Positions 27,549 to 35,424 of a stretch of DNA of 64,000 nt are shown here, in pieces (within the stretch, counting starts at the first letter, position 1; each line of letters begins with the position of its first letter). Below the pieces are notes generated by a model. It did no database searches. It saw nothing but the letters and a program-made list of their open reading frames with translations, and was not told where the DNA came from. The stretch is from Agrococcus jejuensis (lineage in GTDB: Bacteria; Actinomycetota; Actinomycetes; Actinomycetales; Microbacteriaceae), in NCBI RefSeq assembly GCF_900099705.1, contig NZ_LT629695.1, positions 186,001 to 250,000 on the forward strand. Reading direction: 5' to 3'. The position numbers and the translations under genes were made by a program.

Positions 27549-28169
27549 TCAACGATGCTCGGCGGCCTCGACCCCGAGCCACGACTCGACCGCCCGCACG
27601 GCATCCTCGACCGACGTGCGCATCGGCGCATCCCGCACGAGCGACTGCGCGTTGAGGCCGTCGACGAACGCGAGCACGCGCCACGCGGCGCGGTCGACGT
27701 CGTCGACTCGCAGCTCGCCCACCGCCTCGCCCGCGGCGATCGCGTCGGACACGAGCGCGTGCCACGCATCCATCTGCTCGCGCACCGCCGCGGCGAGCTC
27801 GGGATTGCGGCGCCCGAGCGCCCAGCCCTCGACCCACAGCACCGTCACGTCGTCGCGCGAGCCGTCGAGCACGGTCTCGAGCAGCGCGCGGATGCGACCG
27901 CGGTGATCGCCGTCGGCCGCGACGACCGCGCGCACCTCCTCGACCTCGGCACCGACGAGGTCGCGGTAGATGCGCGCGACGAGCTCCTGCATCGACGGGA
28001 AGTAGTGGGCGACGAGGCCCTGCGTGATGCCGGCGCGGTCGGCGACCGAGCGCACCGTCACGGCCGCGAGGCCCTCGGCGCGCGCGAGATCGGTCGCCGC
28101 GGCGAGGATCTCGGCGGCGCGCTCGCCTGGCGACTTGCGCGTGCGCTTGGGGCGGGCGTCCGTTGACAT
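27549..28169 (-). CDS. TetR/AcrR family regulator of the agmatine module
   Basis: A 206-residue repressor. The N-terminal helix-turn-helix reads AVTVRSVADRAGITQGLVAHYFPS (about residues 36-59); the rest is the helical ligand-binding domain typical of TetR. Basic N-terminus PKRTRKSP precedes it. It lies between aguA (downstream, same strand) and the NCS1 permease (divergent), and each of those has a copy of the same palindrome before its start. It therefore very likely represses both and itself, with agmatine or a related amine as the probable inducer. Confidence 0.9.
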   Translation of the reverse strand: MSTDARPKRTRKSPGERAAEILAAATDLARAEGLAAVTVRSVADRAGITQGLVAHYFPSMQELVARIYRDLVGAEVEEVRAVVAADGDHRGRIRALLETVLDGSRDDVTVLWVEGWALGRRNPELAAAVREQMDAWHALVSDAIAAGEAVGELRVDDVDRAAWRVLAFVDGLNAQSLVRDAPMRTSVEDAVRAVESWLGVEAAEHR

Positions 28170-28198
28170 CAGGCGCGAGCCTACCTATGGTTCCTCCT

Positions 28199-28216
28199 AT
28201 TGGGCATGCGCTCAAC
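28199..28216. promoter_or_regulatory. TetR-type operator in the tetR/permease divergent region
   Basis: ATTGGGCATGCGCTCAAC lies between the TetR start (28169) and the permease start (28257). It is the second copy of the palindrome at 27501, with 14 of 18 positions shared and an intact right half (GCGCTCAA). A -10-like TATGGT at 28186-28191 sits just before it on the plus strand, so a bound repressor would block permease transcription. Confidence 0.78.
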
Positions 28217-28256
28217 GCCCGACCGCGACGTCGGGACCCTGCCATGGAGGGCGCTC

Positions 28257-29687
28257 ATGAGCGACGCAGCACGCACGACCGTCACGGATGCCGTCGGGCA
28301 CGTCGAGGCGCGAGGCATCGACGTCATCCCCGACGACGAGCGCCACGGCAGGCCGCGCGCCCTCTTCGGCATCTGGGCGGCGGCGAACGTGCTGTACCTC
28401 TACCTCGTCTACGGCGGCCTCCTCGTGATGCTCGGCCTCGGCGTCGTCGAGGCGCTGGTCGTGTGCCTGCTCGGCAACCTGTGGTGGTTCGGCGTCGGCT
28501 GGCTCGCGACGAGCGGCCCCGCGTCCGGCACCCCGAGCGTCGTCATCCTGCGCGCCGTGTTCGGCGTGCGCGGCAACCTCGTGTTCGGGTCGGCGCTCGG
28601 CGTCGCGATCGGCGTGTTCTTCGCCGTGCTCAACATCACGTTCGCGACGCTCGCGACGCAGTCGCTGCTCGTGCTGCTCGGCTGGCAGGAGGCGGCGGAT
28701 GCGGGCGTCGCGATCCTCGTGGGCGTGTCCGCCGTCTGCACCGTGCTGAGCATCTTCGGCCACGCGACGATCGAGCGGATCAGCCCCTACCTGTCGATCG
28801 TCGTCGGCGCGTGCTTCGTCGTGCTCGGCGCCTACGCGGTCGGCGCGGCCGACTGGTCGTACGCCGCGCCCGAGCTCGGCATGGGCGAGCGCGTGGCGCT
28901 GTGGCTGCTGGGCTTCACGATCATCGCGTCGGGGCCGCTGTCATGGGCGGCGAGCGCCGACTTCTCGCGCTACCTGCCCGCATCCTCGTCGCGCCGCGCG
29001 ATCGTGGGCTGGACGGCGCTCGGCGGCATCGTGCCGTCGGTGCTCATCACCGCCGTCGGCATCGCGCTCGCGACGACGATCGACATGACGGAGCCGCAGG
29101 CGTCGATCGCCGCCGTCGTGCCCGGCTGGTTCCACCCCGTGATCCTCGCCGCGATCGTGGTCGGCACCATCGCGAACAACGTGCTCACGCAGTACTCGAA
29201 CGGCCTCTACGCGCAGTCGCTCGCACCGCGCGTGCCTCGCTGGATGGCCGTGGCCGTCGTGGGCGGCATCGGGCTCGTGCTGTCGGGGTGGCTGCTCTAC
29301 GGCGCCCCCGACTTCCTCGAGACGCTCGGCTACCTCATCGAGCTCTCGGTCGCGGTCATGGGGCCGCTCATGGCCGTGTACGCCGCCGACATCTGGCTGC
29401 GCCGGGGCGCGTTCGACGGCGTCGCCCTCTCGGACACGTCGCCGGGCAGCCGCTTCTGGTACTCGGGCGGCTGGCACGTCGCCGGCGCGGTGGCGATGGT
29501 CGTCGCGACGACGGTCGCGGTGCTCATGGTCAACACCACGCTCTACGTCGGACCCATCTCGGCCCTGCTCGGCGGCGCCGACCTGTCGTCGATCGTGGGC
29601 CCGCTGCTCGCCGCGGGCATCTACCTGGGGCTCGCGCGAGGCGTGCGGCGCGCGTCGCCCGCGCCCGCGCTCGTGAACGCGCGATGA
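28257..29687 (+). CDS. NCS1 family permease (purine-cytosine permease-like)
   Basis: A 476-residue membrane transporter with about 12 segments of the NCS1 cytosine/purine/thiamine/allantoin family. Conserved features include WAAANVLYLYLVYGG in helix 1, SGPASGTPSVVILRAVFG after helix 2, and WAASADFSRYLP in the middle. ATG 28257 is favoured by GGAGGG 5-6 nt upstream; the ATG at 28200 falls inside the operator. Control by the TetR site and neighbourhood with agmatine deiminase suggest it imports agmatine or another guanidino/amidino compound rather than a nucleobase; this is inference. The stop overlaps the MBL gene. Confidence 0.88.
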   Translation: MSDAARTTVTDAVGHVEARGIDVIPDDERHGRPRALFGIWAAANVLYLYLVYGGLLVMLGLGVVEALVVCLLGNLWWFGVGWLATSGPASGTPSVVILRAVFGVRGNLVFGSALGVAIGVFFAVLNITFATLATQSLLVLLGWQEAADAGVAILVGVSAVCTVLSIFGHATIERISPYLSIVVGACFVVLGAYAVGAADWSYAAPELGMGERVALWLLGFTIIASGPLSWAASADFSRYLPASSSRRAIVGWTALGGIVPSVLITAVGIALATTIDMTEPQASIAAVVPGWFHPVILAAIVVGTIANNVLTQYSNGLYAQSLAPRVPRWMAVAVVGGIGLVLSGWLLYGAPDFLETLGYLIELSVAVMGPLMAVYAADIWLRRGAFDGVALSDTSPGSRFWYSGGWHVAGAVAMVVATTVAVLMVNTTLYVGPISALLGGADLSSIVGPLLAAGIYLGLARGVRRASPAPALVNAR

Positions 29688-30439
29688 CGCTGCCCGTCGC
29701 CGCGTCGTGGTTCGCGCTCGAGGTCGTCGACGACGGCCTCGTGCGCATCGACGAGCCGCACGCCGACGAGCTCGTGCGTGGCAACGTCTGGTGGCGGCGC
29801 GGCCGCGACGCCGACCTGCTCGTCGACACGGGCCTCGGCGTGGGTCCGCTGCGCTCGGCGGTGGAGGCGGCTGCCGAGCTCGTGGGCGCCGCGCCGCGCG
29901 AGCCGATCGTGGTGCTGACCCACGGGCATCTCGACCACGCGGGCGGCGCGGGCGCGTTCCCCGACGTGCGTGCGCATCCCGCCGACGTGCCCGCCGCCGT
30001 CGCCGACCTCGCAGGTGCCGCGTTCGCAGCCGGCATCGGCCTCGCCGAGGGCGTCTACCCGCTGCCACCGCTGCTCGTGGATGCGGCGCCGCACGCGGGG
30101 TGGGACGGACGCGCGGCGCAGCCCGCACCGCGCATCACGACGCCGCTCGCCGACGGCGACGCCATCGACCTCGGCGACCGCGTCTACCGCGTGCTGCACC
30201 TGCCCGGCCATACCCCCGGCTCCATCGGTCTCGTCGACGACGCCTCCGGCGAGCTCTTCGCCGGCGACGTCGTCTACGACGACGTGCTGCTCGACGACCT
30301 GCACGACTCCGAGCCCGCCGCGTATCGCGCATCCCTCGAGCGGCTGCTCGCGCTGCCGATCACGGTCGTGCGGCCCGGGCACGGCGACTCGTTCGGGCGC
30401 GAGGACCTGGTGCGGATCGCGCGCGGGTATCTCGCCTGA
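29684..30439 (+). CDS. MBL-fold metallohydrolase
   Basis: A 251-residue metallo-beta-lactamase superfamily protein. The metal-binding motif THGHLDHAGG (His80, His82, Asp84, His85) and the next His in HLPGHTPGSIGL are intact, with Asp in LFAGDVVYDD and His in RPGHGDSF completing a dinuclear site. This is the glyoxalase II/lactonase-like group; the substrate is unknown. ATG 29684 overlaps the permease stop by 4 nt, so it is coupled to the permease and under the same TetR control. Confidence 0.88.
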   Translation: MTLPVAASWFALEVVDDGLVRIDEPHADELVRGNVWWRRGRDADLLVDTGLGVGPLRSAVEAAAELVGAAPREPIVVLTHGHLDHAGGAGAFPDVRAHPADVPAAVADLAGAAFAAGIGLAEGVYPLPPLLVDAAPHAGWDGRAAQPAPRITTPLADGDAIDLGDRVYRVLHLPGHTPGSIGLVDDASGELFAGDVVYDDVLLDDLHDSEPAAYRASLERLLALPITVVRPGHGDSFGREDLVRIARGYLA

Positions 30440-30442
30440 GGC

Positions 30443-30955
30443 TCAGCCGCCGTGCGCGACGAGCTGCAGCCCGATGACGGCGAGCCCCAGCACGGCCTCG
30501 GCGCCCAGCACGACGAGCCGCTGCCACCACGTGATGCGCGCGCGGCGCACGGCGAGCCAGCCGATGACGACGAGCGCGACGATGAGCGCGACGGCCGAGG
30601 CGTGCAGCGCGCGCTCCGCCTCCCAGACGCCTGCGGCGGCGAGGCCGAGGAAGACGAACGGCACGGCGACGCCGCCCAGCGCGCCCACGAGCGTGCCGAC
30701 GATGTGCCGCATCTCGGTGCGCGTCGGCAGCGACTCGTGCACGACGATGTGCGAGATGACGTCCGCGGTGAACACGGCGAGCACGGTGCCCGCGAGGGTC
30801 ACGCCGAGCGTCGCGAGCGACTCCCCCGCGGTCGGACGCCCGTGGCCCGCGAGCGCGAGCACGACCGCGAGCGACGCGAACGTGAGGTAGATGCGCTCCT
30901 TGAGCACCGCCGCCCGCTCCTCGCGACCGGCGGGTGACTCGTCGCGTGCGCGCAT
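30443..30955 (-). CDS. Small integral membrane protein, unknown function
   Basis: A 170-residue protein with a charged N-terminus and four or five hydrophobic segments (about 26-46, 52-72, 83-108, 118-137 and 146-165). An HIVVHES segment lies in the second loop. I do not recognise a family. It is convergent with the MBL gene, only 3 nt apart, and followed upstream (27 nt) by the XRE regulator gene on the same strand. Confidence 0.65.
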   Translation of the reverse strand: MRARDESPAGREERAAVLKERIYLTFASLAVVLALAGHGRPTAGESLATLGVTLAGTVLAVFTADVISHIVVHESLPTRTEMRHIVGTLVGALGGVAVPFVFLGLAAAGVWEAERALHASAVALIVALVVIGWLAVRRARITWWQRLVVLGAEAVLGLAVIGLQLVAHGG

Positions 30956-30982
30956 GCGATCACGCTACGCCGGTCGCGCTGG

Positions 30983-31828
30983 TCAGCGGCGCGCGTCGGC
31001 GTCGCGCTCGGCGACGGGCAGCGCCGCGGATGCGAGCAGCGCGAGCCGTTCGGCCGCATCCGTGCCGCGCTGGGCGTGGTAGATCACGAGCATGAGGCCC
31101 GGCGTGCCCGCGATGGCGAGCTTCTCGCGGTCGAGGCGCAGCGGCCCGACCTCGGGGTGGTGCAACGTCAGGCTCGCACCCTGGCGCGGGCCGACGTCGT
31201 GCCGCGCCCAGAGCCTGCGGAAGTCCTCGCTCGCGAGCGACAGCTCGCCGACGAGCGCGATGCACGCGGGGTCGTCGACGTCGGTGCCGATCGACTGCCG
31301 GAAGCCCGCGATGAGCGCGCCCGCCGTGCCCTGCATGACCTGGAACATCGCCTGCTCGGCCGGGTCGAGGAACACGTCGCGCAGACGATTGCGGCCCGGC
31401 GCGAGGCGCGGCGACAGCGCCGTCGCGAGCGGATTGGCGGCGAGCACGTCGAGCAGCCTGCCCTCGACGAACGCCGGGAAGGGCAGCTCGGCGACGAGCC
31501 GCTGCGTCGACTCGGGCACGACTTCGCGGCGCACCCGCGGGCGACTGCGCCGCGGCTCCCCCGCCGCGAGCCCCAGCAGGTACGCGTCGTCGTCGAGCCG
31601 CAGCACGCGCGCGATCGACCGCAGCACCTGCGGCGACGGGTTCGTGTCGCGCCCCTGCTCGAGGCGCAGGTAGTACTCGGCGCTGATGCCCGCGAGCATC
31701 GCGACCTCCTCGCGTCGCAGCCCCGGCACGCGCCGCTGGCCGACGACGGGGATGCCGACCTCGTCGGGCGTCACGAGGTCGCGGCGAGCGCGCAGGTACT
31801 CGCCGAGCAGGTTCGGGGTCTCGGGCAT
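30983..31828 (-). CDS. XRE-family regulator with MmyB-like ligand-binding domain
   Basis: A 281-residue regulator. The N-terminal helix-turn-helix shows RRVPGLRREEVAMLAGISAEYYLRLEQGRDTNPS, a signature of the MmyB/MLTR group, followed by a PAS-like ligand-binding domain with LDVLAANPLATAL and a C-terminal LHHPEVGPLRLDREKLAI segment. In this group it normally controls a divergently transcribed short-chain dehydrogenase; here the divergent neighbour at 31969 is exactly such a gene, though internally deleted. ATG 31828 matches the usual N-terminus. Confidence 0.92.
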   Translation of the reverse strand: MPETPNLLGEYLRARRDLVTPDEVGIPVVGQRRVPGLRREEVAMLAGISAEYYLRLEQGRDTNPSPQVLRSIARVLRLDDDAYLLGLAAGEPRRSRPRVRREVVPESTQRLVAELPFPAFVEGRLLDVLAANPLATALSPRLAPGRNRLRDVFLDPAEQAMFQVMQGTAGALIAGFRQSIGTDVDDPACIALVGELSLASEDFRRLWARHDVGPRQGASLTLHHPEVGPLRLDREKLAIAGTPGLMLVIYHAQRGTDAAERLALLASAALPVAERDADARR

Positions 31829-31968
31829 GCGGCCACGGTACGCCTCGGGCCGTCGGCGCATCCTGTCCCTGCGGGTACCGGTGTGGGCGCGGGGATGGCT
31901 GCGGCTCGTGCGTCGGCGCACGATCGACGGTGGCGCCACCAACGACTCGGGCGCCGAGGAGGGTCACC

Positions 31969-32685
31969 ATGGATCGCGTGCTCGTCACCGGCGGCTCGGG
32001 CTTCATCGCCGGGCACGTCGTGCTCGCCCCGCTGGCCGCTGGCCACCCCGTGCGCACCACCATCCGCTCGCTCGACGGCGAGGCGGACTGGACGCCGCTC
32101 GACGGCCCGGGCGTCGACGCGTACGGGCGCAGCAAGGTGCTCGCCGAGCGCGCCGCGTGGCAGCTCTTCGAGCAGGAGGGCGGCATCGAGCTCGTCACGC
32201 TGCTGCCCGTCGCCGTCATGGGTCCCGTGCTCGGCGACTCGGTGTCGGGCTCGAACCACCTGCTGCAGCGACTGCTGTCAGGCGGCATGCCGCGCGCGCC
32301 GCGCATGTTCGTGCCGATCGTCGACGTGCGCGACGTCGCCGCGGCCCACGTCGCGGCGATCACGGCCGGCGTCGCCGGTCAGCGCATCCTCGTCGCCACG
32401 GGCGAGCCGGCGATCGAGCTCGTCGAGGTCGCGTCCACGCTGCGTGCTGCGCTCGGCGCGGATGCGGCGCGCACGCCGACCGGCCGCATCCCCGACCTCG
32501 TCGTGCGCCTGCTGGCGCGGTTCCGCCCCGAGCTGCGCGGCATCGCGGCCGAGGTCGGGTTCGTGAAGCGCATCGACGTCACGCGCATGCGCACGCTGCT
32601 CGGCGTCGACCCGAGGCCGCAGCGCGAGGCGGTCGTCGCGGCGGGCGCGTCGCTCGTCGAGAAGGGCCTCGTCGACGCGACGTGA
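31969..32685 (+). CDS. NAD-dependent epimerase/dehydratase family protein with internal deletion
   Basis: A 238-residue protein with the extended-SDR cofactor motif VLVTGGSGFIAGHVV at its start and YGRSK (Tyr52, Lys56) only about 40 residues later. Dihydroflavonol-reductase-like relatives are near 330-345 residues and have Tyr around 150. The joint after TTIRSLDG, running straight into EADWTPLDGPG, marks an in-frame loss of about 90 residues, including the NAD-binding Asp region and catalytic Ser/Thr. The frame stays open and GAGGAGG precedes the ATG, so it may be expressed but is probably not an active oxidoreductase. Divergent from the XRE regulator. Confidence 0.75.
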   Translation: MDRVLVTGGSGFIAGHVVLAPLAAGHPVRTTIRSLDGEADWTPLDGPGVDAYGRSKVLAERAAWQLFEQEGGIELVTLLPVAVMGPVLGDSVSGSNHLLQRLLSGGMPRAPRMFVPIVDVRDVAAAHVAAITAGVAGQRILVATGEPAIELVEVASTLRAALGADAARTPTGRIPDLVVRLLARFRPELRGIAAEVGFVKRIDVTRMRTLLGVDPRPQREAVVAAGASLVEKGLVDAT

Positions 32686-32732
32686 CGGCGCAAGCCCTCG
32701 ACGGCGTGGCCGTCACCCGCGAGGGTGGAGTC

Positions 32733-33272
32733 ATGCCCACCCTGCTCGGCCCCGCGATGCTCGTGCTCTCGATCGGCACGCTCGTCGGGTCCATGACCAT
32801 GCTGGTCACCCGGGCGGCCGGGCACGACTGGTCGACGGACGGCTGGCGCCTCATGCGCCGGGCGACGCTCGTGCACGCGGTCTCGCTCGGAGTCGGATCC
32901 GGGGTCGCTGCCATCCTCGTGTCGCTCGACGGACCACCCACCGTGTACTGGGCGTTGCCCGTCGGCGCCTTCGTCGTCGCGCTCATGGTGGCCGTCGGCG
33001 TCGTGGCGTGGCGGCGGCGACCCTTCGATCCTGCGACGCGGGAGCCTCGCGACGACGACGCGGCCCGAGCGCGGCTCGCCGTCGGCGTCGGCGTGTCCGT
33101 CGGCGCCGCCGGCCTCGTGCTCGTCGCACTCGGCATCGCGTCGCCGTGGGCGTTCGGACTCGGGCTCGGCCTCGCGCTCGTGCTGGTCGCCGTCCTCTTC
33201 GTGGTCCTCGTGCGCTTCGACTGGCCCGCCGCCGCCTTCCGTCGTCGCGCCGAGGCTCGACGCGACGGCTGA
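32733..33272 (+). CDS. Small integral membrane protein, unknown function
   Basis: A 179-residue protein with four clear hydrophobic segments (about 4-26, 46-66, 72-93 and 113-158, the last a hairpin pair) and arginine-rich ends. It starts MPTLLGPAMLVLSIG and ends in a basic tail RRRAEARRDG. No family is recognised. It begins 48 nt after the deleted SDR gene, same strand. GAGGGTGGAG lies before the ATG. Confidence 0.65.
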   Translation: MPTLLGPAMLVLSIGTLVGSMTMLVTRAAGHDWSTDGWRLMRRATLVHAVSLGVGSGVAAILVSLDGPPTVYWALPVGAFVVALMVAVGVVAWRRRPFDPATREPRDDDAARARLAVGVGVSVGAAGLVLVALGIASPWAFGLGLGLALVLVAVLFVVLVRFDWPAAAFRRRAEARRDG

Positions 33273-33334
33273 CCCCTTCCCCGGTGCCCGCGAGGCGACG
33301 AGGATGGATGCACCGCCTGCGTGAGGAGCCGACG

Positions 33335-34723
33335 ATGCCCGAGACCGACCGCTACGACGTCGTCGTCATCGGTGCCGGGCCGGGCGGCACTGCTGCCGCG
33401 CTGCGCGCCGCCGACCTCGGCGCTCGCGTCGTGGTGCTCGAGGCCGCACGCCTGGGCGGCACGTGCGTGAACGCGGGCTGCGTGCCGACGCGCGTGCTCG
33501 CCCGCGCCGCCCGCCTCGTGCGCGATGCGCGGTCGGCGCACGAGCACGGCGTGATCGTCGGCGACGTGTCGGTGGACTGGCGCGGCGTCGTCGACCGCGT
33601 GCACGCGCGCGTCGACGAGGTGCGGGCGATGAAGGCCGAGGCCGAGCGCTTCGCCGCCGCGGGCGTCGACCTCGTGCAGGAGGGGCGAGCGCGGTTCGTC
33701 GACCCGCACACGCTCGAGCTCGACAGCGGCCGACGCGTCGTGGGCGACAGCATCCTCGTGTGCGTCGGTGGCCACGCACGCCGGCTGCCGATCCCGGGTG
33801 CCGAGCTCGCGATCCTGCCCGACGAGGTGCTCGACCTGCCCGCCCTCCCCGATCGCGTCGCCGTGATCGGCGGCGGCAACACGGGCGCGCAGGTCGCGAC
33901 GGTGCTCGCCGCGTTCGGCTCGCAGGTGACGCTGCTCGACCTCGCGCCGCGCATCCTCATGGCGTCGGATGCCGACATCGCGGCTGAGGTGACGGAGGCC
34001 TTCGTCGCGCGGGGCGTCGACGTGCGCTGCGGCATCGACGGCGTCTCGCGGCTCGAGCGGTCGGCGTCGGGCGCGGTCGACCTCGTGCTCGTGGAGGACG
34101 GCGCCGAGCGCACCCTCGAGGTCGACGGTGTCGTCATGGCGACGGGCTGGCCGGCCGACGTCGCCGACCTCGGCCTCGAGCATGCGGGCATCGCCGTGGA
34201 GCGCGGCGCGATCCCCGCCGACGAGTACCTGCGCACCGTCGTGCCGCACGTCTTCGCCGTGGGCGACGCGAACGGCCGCGACATGCTCGTGCAGGCGGCG
34301 CAGTTCGAGGGCGAGGCCGCCGCCGAGAACGCCGTGCTCGGCGCCTCGGTGCGCGCGCCGCACCGACTGCTGCCCGCGGGCGGGTTCACGGATCCCGACT
34401 ACGCCGGCGTCGGCTTCACCGAGGCGGAGGCGCGCGCACGGGATGCGGAGTGCGTCGTCGCGACCGTGCGGTACGACGCGCTCGACCGCGCCGTCATCGA
34501 CGACCGCGACGTGGGCTTCCTCAAGCTCGTCGTCGACCGCTCCCGCTCGACCGTGCTCGGCGCGCACGCGGTCGGCGAGCACGCCGTCGAGGTCGTGCAG
34601 GCCCTCACGACCGCCATGGCTGCGGGCGTGCGCGTGCAGACGCTCGCGGAGGTGCGCTTCGCCTACCCGACGTACACGGCGATCGTCGGCATGGCGGCGC
34701 GGGCGGCGCTCGGCTCGCGCTGA
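33335..34723 (+). CDS. Pyridine nucleotide-disulfide oxidoreductase (lipoamide dehydrogenase/mercuric reductase-like)
   Basis: A 462-residue flavoprotein. FAD-binding VVIGAGPGGTAAAL, redox-active disulfide in GGTCVNAGCVPT, NAD-binding VIGGGNTGAQVA and FAD motif FAVGDANGRDMLVQAA are all present. At the interface domain, where true lipoamide dehydrogenases have a His-Glu pair (HxHPTxxE), this one has FAYPTYTAIVG, so the proton-relay residues are missing. It is therefore probably a disulfide reductase homologue acting on another electron acceptor. GAGGAG precedes ATG 33335. Confidence 0.86.
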   Translation: MPETDRYDVVVIGAGPGGTAAALRAADLGARVVVLEAARLGGTCVNAGCVPTRVLARAARLVRDARSAHEHGVIVGDVSVDWRGVVDRVHARVDEVRAMKAEAERFAAAGVDLVQEGRARFVDPHTLELDSGRRVVGDSILVCVGGHARRLPIPGAELAILPDEVLDLPALPDRVAVIGGGNTGAQVATVLAAFGSQVTLLDLAPRILMASDADIAAEVTEAFVARGVDVRCGIDGVSRLERSASGAVDLVLVEDGAERTLEVDGVVMATGWPADVADLGLEHAGIAVERGAIPADEYLRTVVPHVFAVGDANGRDMLVQAAQFEGEAAAENAVLGASVRAPHRLLPAGGFTDPDYAGVGFTEAEARARDAECVVATVRYDALDRAVIDDRDVGFLKLVVDRSRSTVLGAHAVGEHAVEVVQALTTAMAAGVRVQTLAEVRFAYPTYTAIVGMAARAALGSR

Positions 34724-34733
34724 CGCGGGTCGG

Positions 34734-35288
34734 CTAGGCGGACGCCGCGAGCGAGCGGTGCCACACCTGGTACTCGCACTCGACGGCCAGGTGGCCGGCG
34801 ATCTCGGGGTAGTCGAGCGCGAACGGGCGCGTCGTCGTGATCGCGTAGCCACGCCGGGCGTACCAGGCGCCCAACGCCGCCTTCGAGGCCTGCTCCTGCG
34901 CCGTCGGCACCAGCAGCTCGAGCTGCATCCGCGACGCACCGCGCGACTGGGCGATCGACTCGGCGGCGTCGACGAGCGTGCGACCGATGCCGCCGCCCTG
35001 CACCGCCGGGTCGGTCGCGAGCATGCCGAACGCCCAGGTCGTCGCATCGACGCGGCGCAGGTGCACGCAGCCCACCGTCCGCCCGTCGATGCCCGCATGC
35101 ACGATCTCGCCTGCCGCGATGAGCGCGCGCATGCCCTGCGACGTGACGCGCGCGGCGCCGTCGCGCCACATGCCGACCTCGCCGGCCGCGTACGCGTCGT
35201 TGACGATGGCCACGAGACGCTCGACGAGCGGGGCGTCGTCGCTGCTGCTCGCAGGGAGCTGGCCGACGTCGACGGTGGTGGTGCGCAT
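34734..35288 (-). CDS. GNAT family N-acetyltransferase
   Basis: A 184-residue acyltransferase of the GCN5-related group. Motif A reads LATDPAVQGGGIGRTLVDAAE, with the acetyl-CoA loop QGGGIG, followed by the conserved C-terminal AWYARRGY. The substrate is unknown; the overall form resembles small-molecule or antibiotic-modifying acetyltransferases. It is convergent with the flavoprotein gene, with 10 nt between stops, and the tRNA lies 40 nt upstream. Confidence 0.85.
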   Translation of the reverse strand: MRTTTVDVGQLPASSSDDAPLVERLVAIVNDAYAAGEVGMWRDGAARVTSQGMRALIAAGEIVHAGIDGRTVGCVHLRRVDATTWAFGMLATDPAVQGGGIGRTLVDAAESIAQSRGASRMQLELLVPTAQEQASKAALGAWYARRGYAITTTRPFALDYPEIAGHLAVECEYQVWHRSLAASA

Positions 35289-35327
35289 ACCGCCACCATA
35301 GGCGGCGGATGCCCACGCACGCAGTCG

Positions 35328-35401
35328 TAGGGCGGACGGGACTTGAACCCGTGACCGACGGATTATGAGTCCGCTGCTCTGACCAGCTGAGCTACCGCCC
35401 C
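35328..35401 (-). tRNA. tRNA with CAU anticodon (elongator Met or Ile2)
   Basis: Read on the minus strand it folds as a full cloverleaf: acceptor GGGGCGG with CCGCCCT (first pair G-U), D-arm GCTC...GAGC, anticodon stem GCGGA/TCCGT with loop CTCATAA, and T-arm ACGGG-TTCAAGT-CCCGT; discriminator A; no CCA is encoded. Anticodon CAU fits elongator tRNA-Met or the lysidine-modified tRNA-Ile2; sequence reading alone does not decide between them. A -10-like TAGGCT (35409-35414, minus strand) lies 8 nt upstream, inside the gap before the glycosyltransferase gene. Confidence 0.9.
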
Positions 35402-35424
35402 GCGAAGGAGCCTACCGACGCGCG

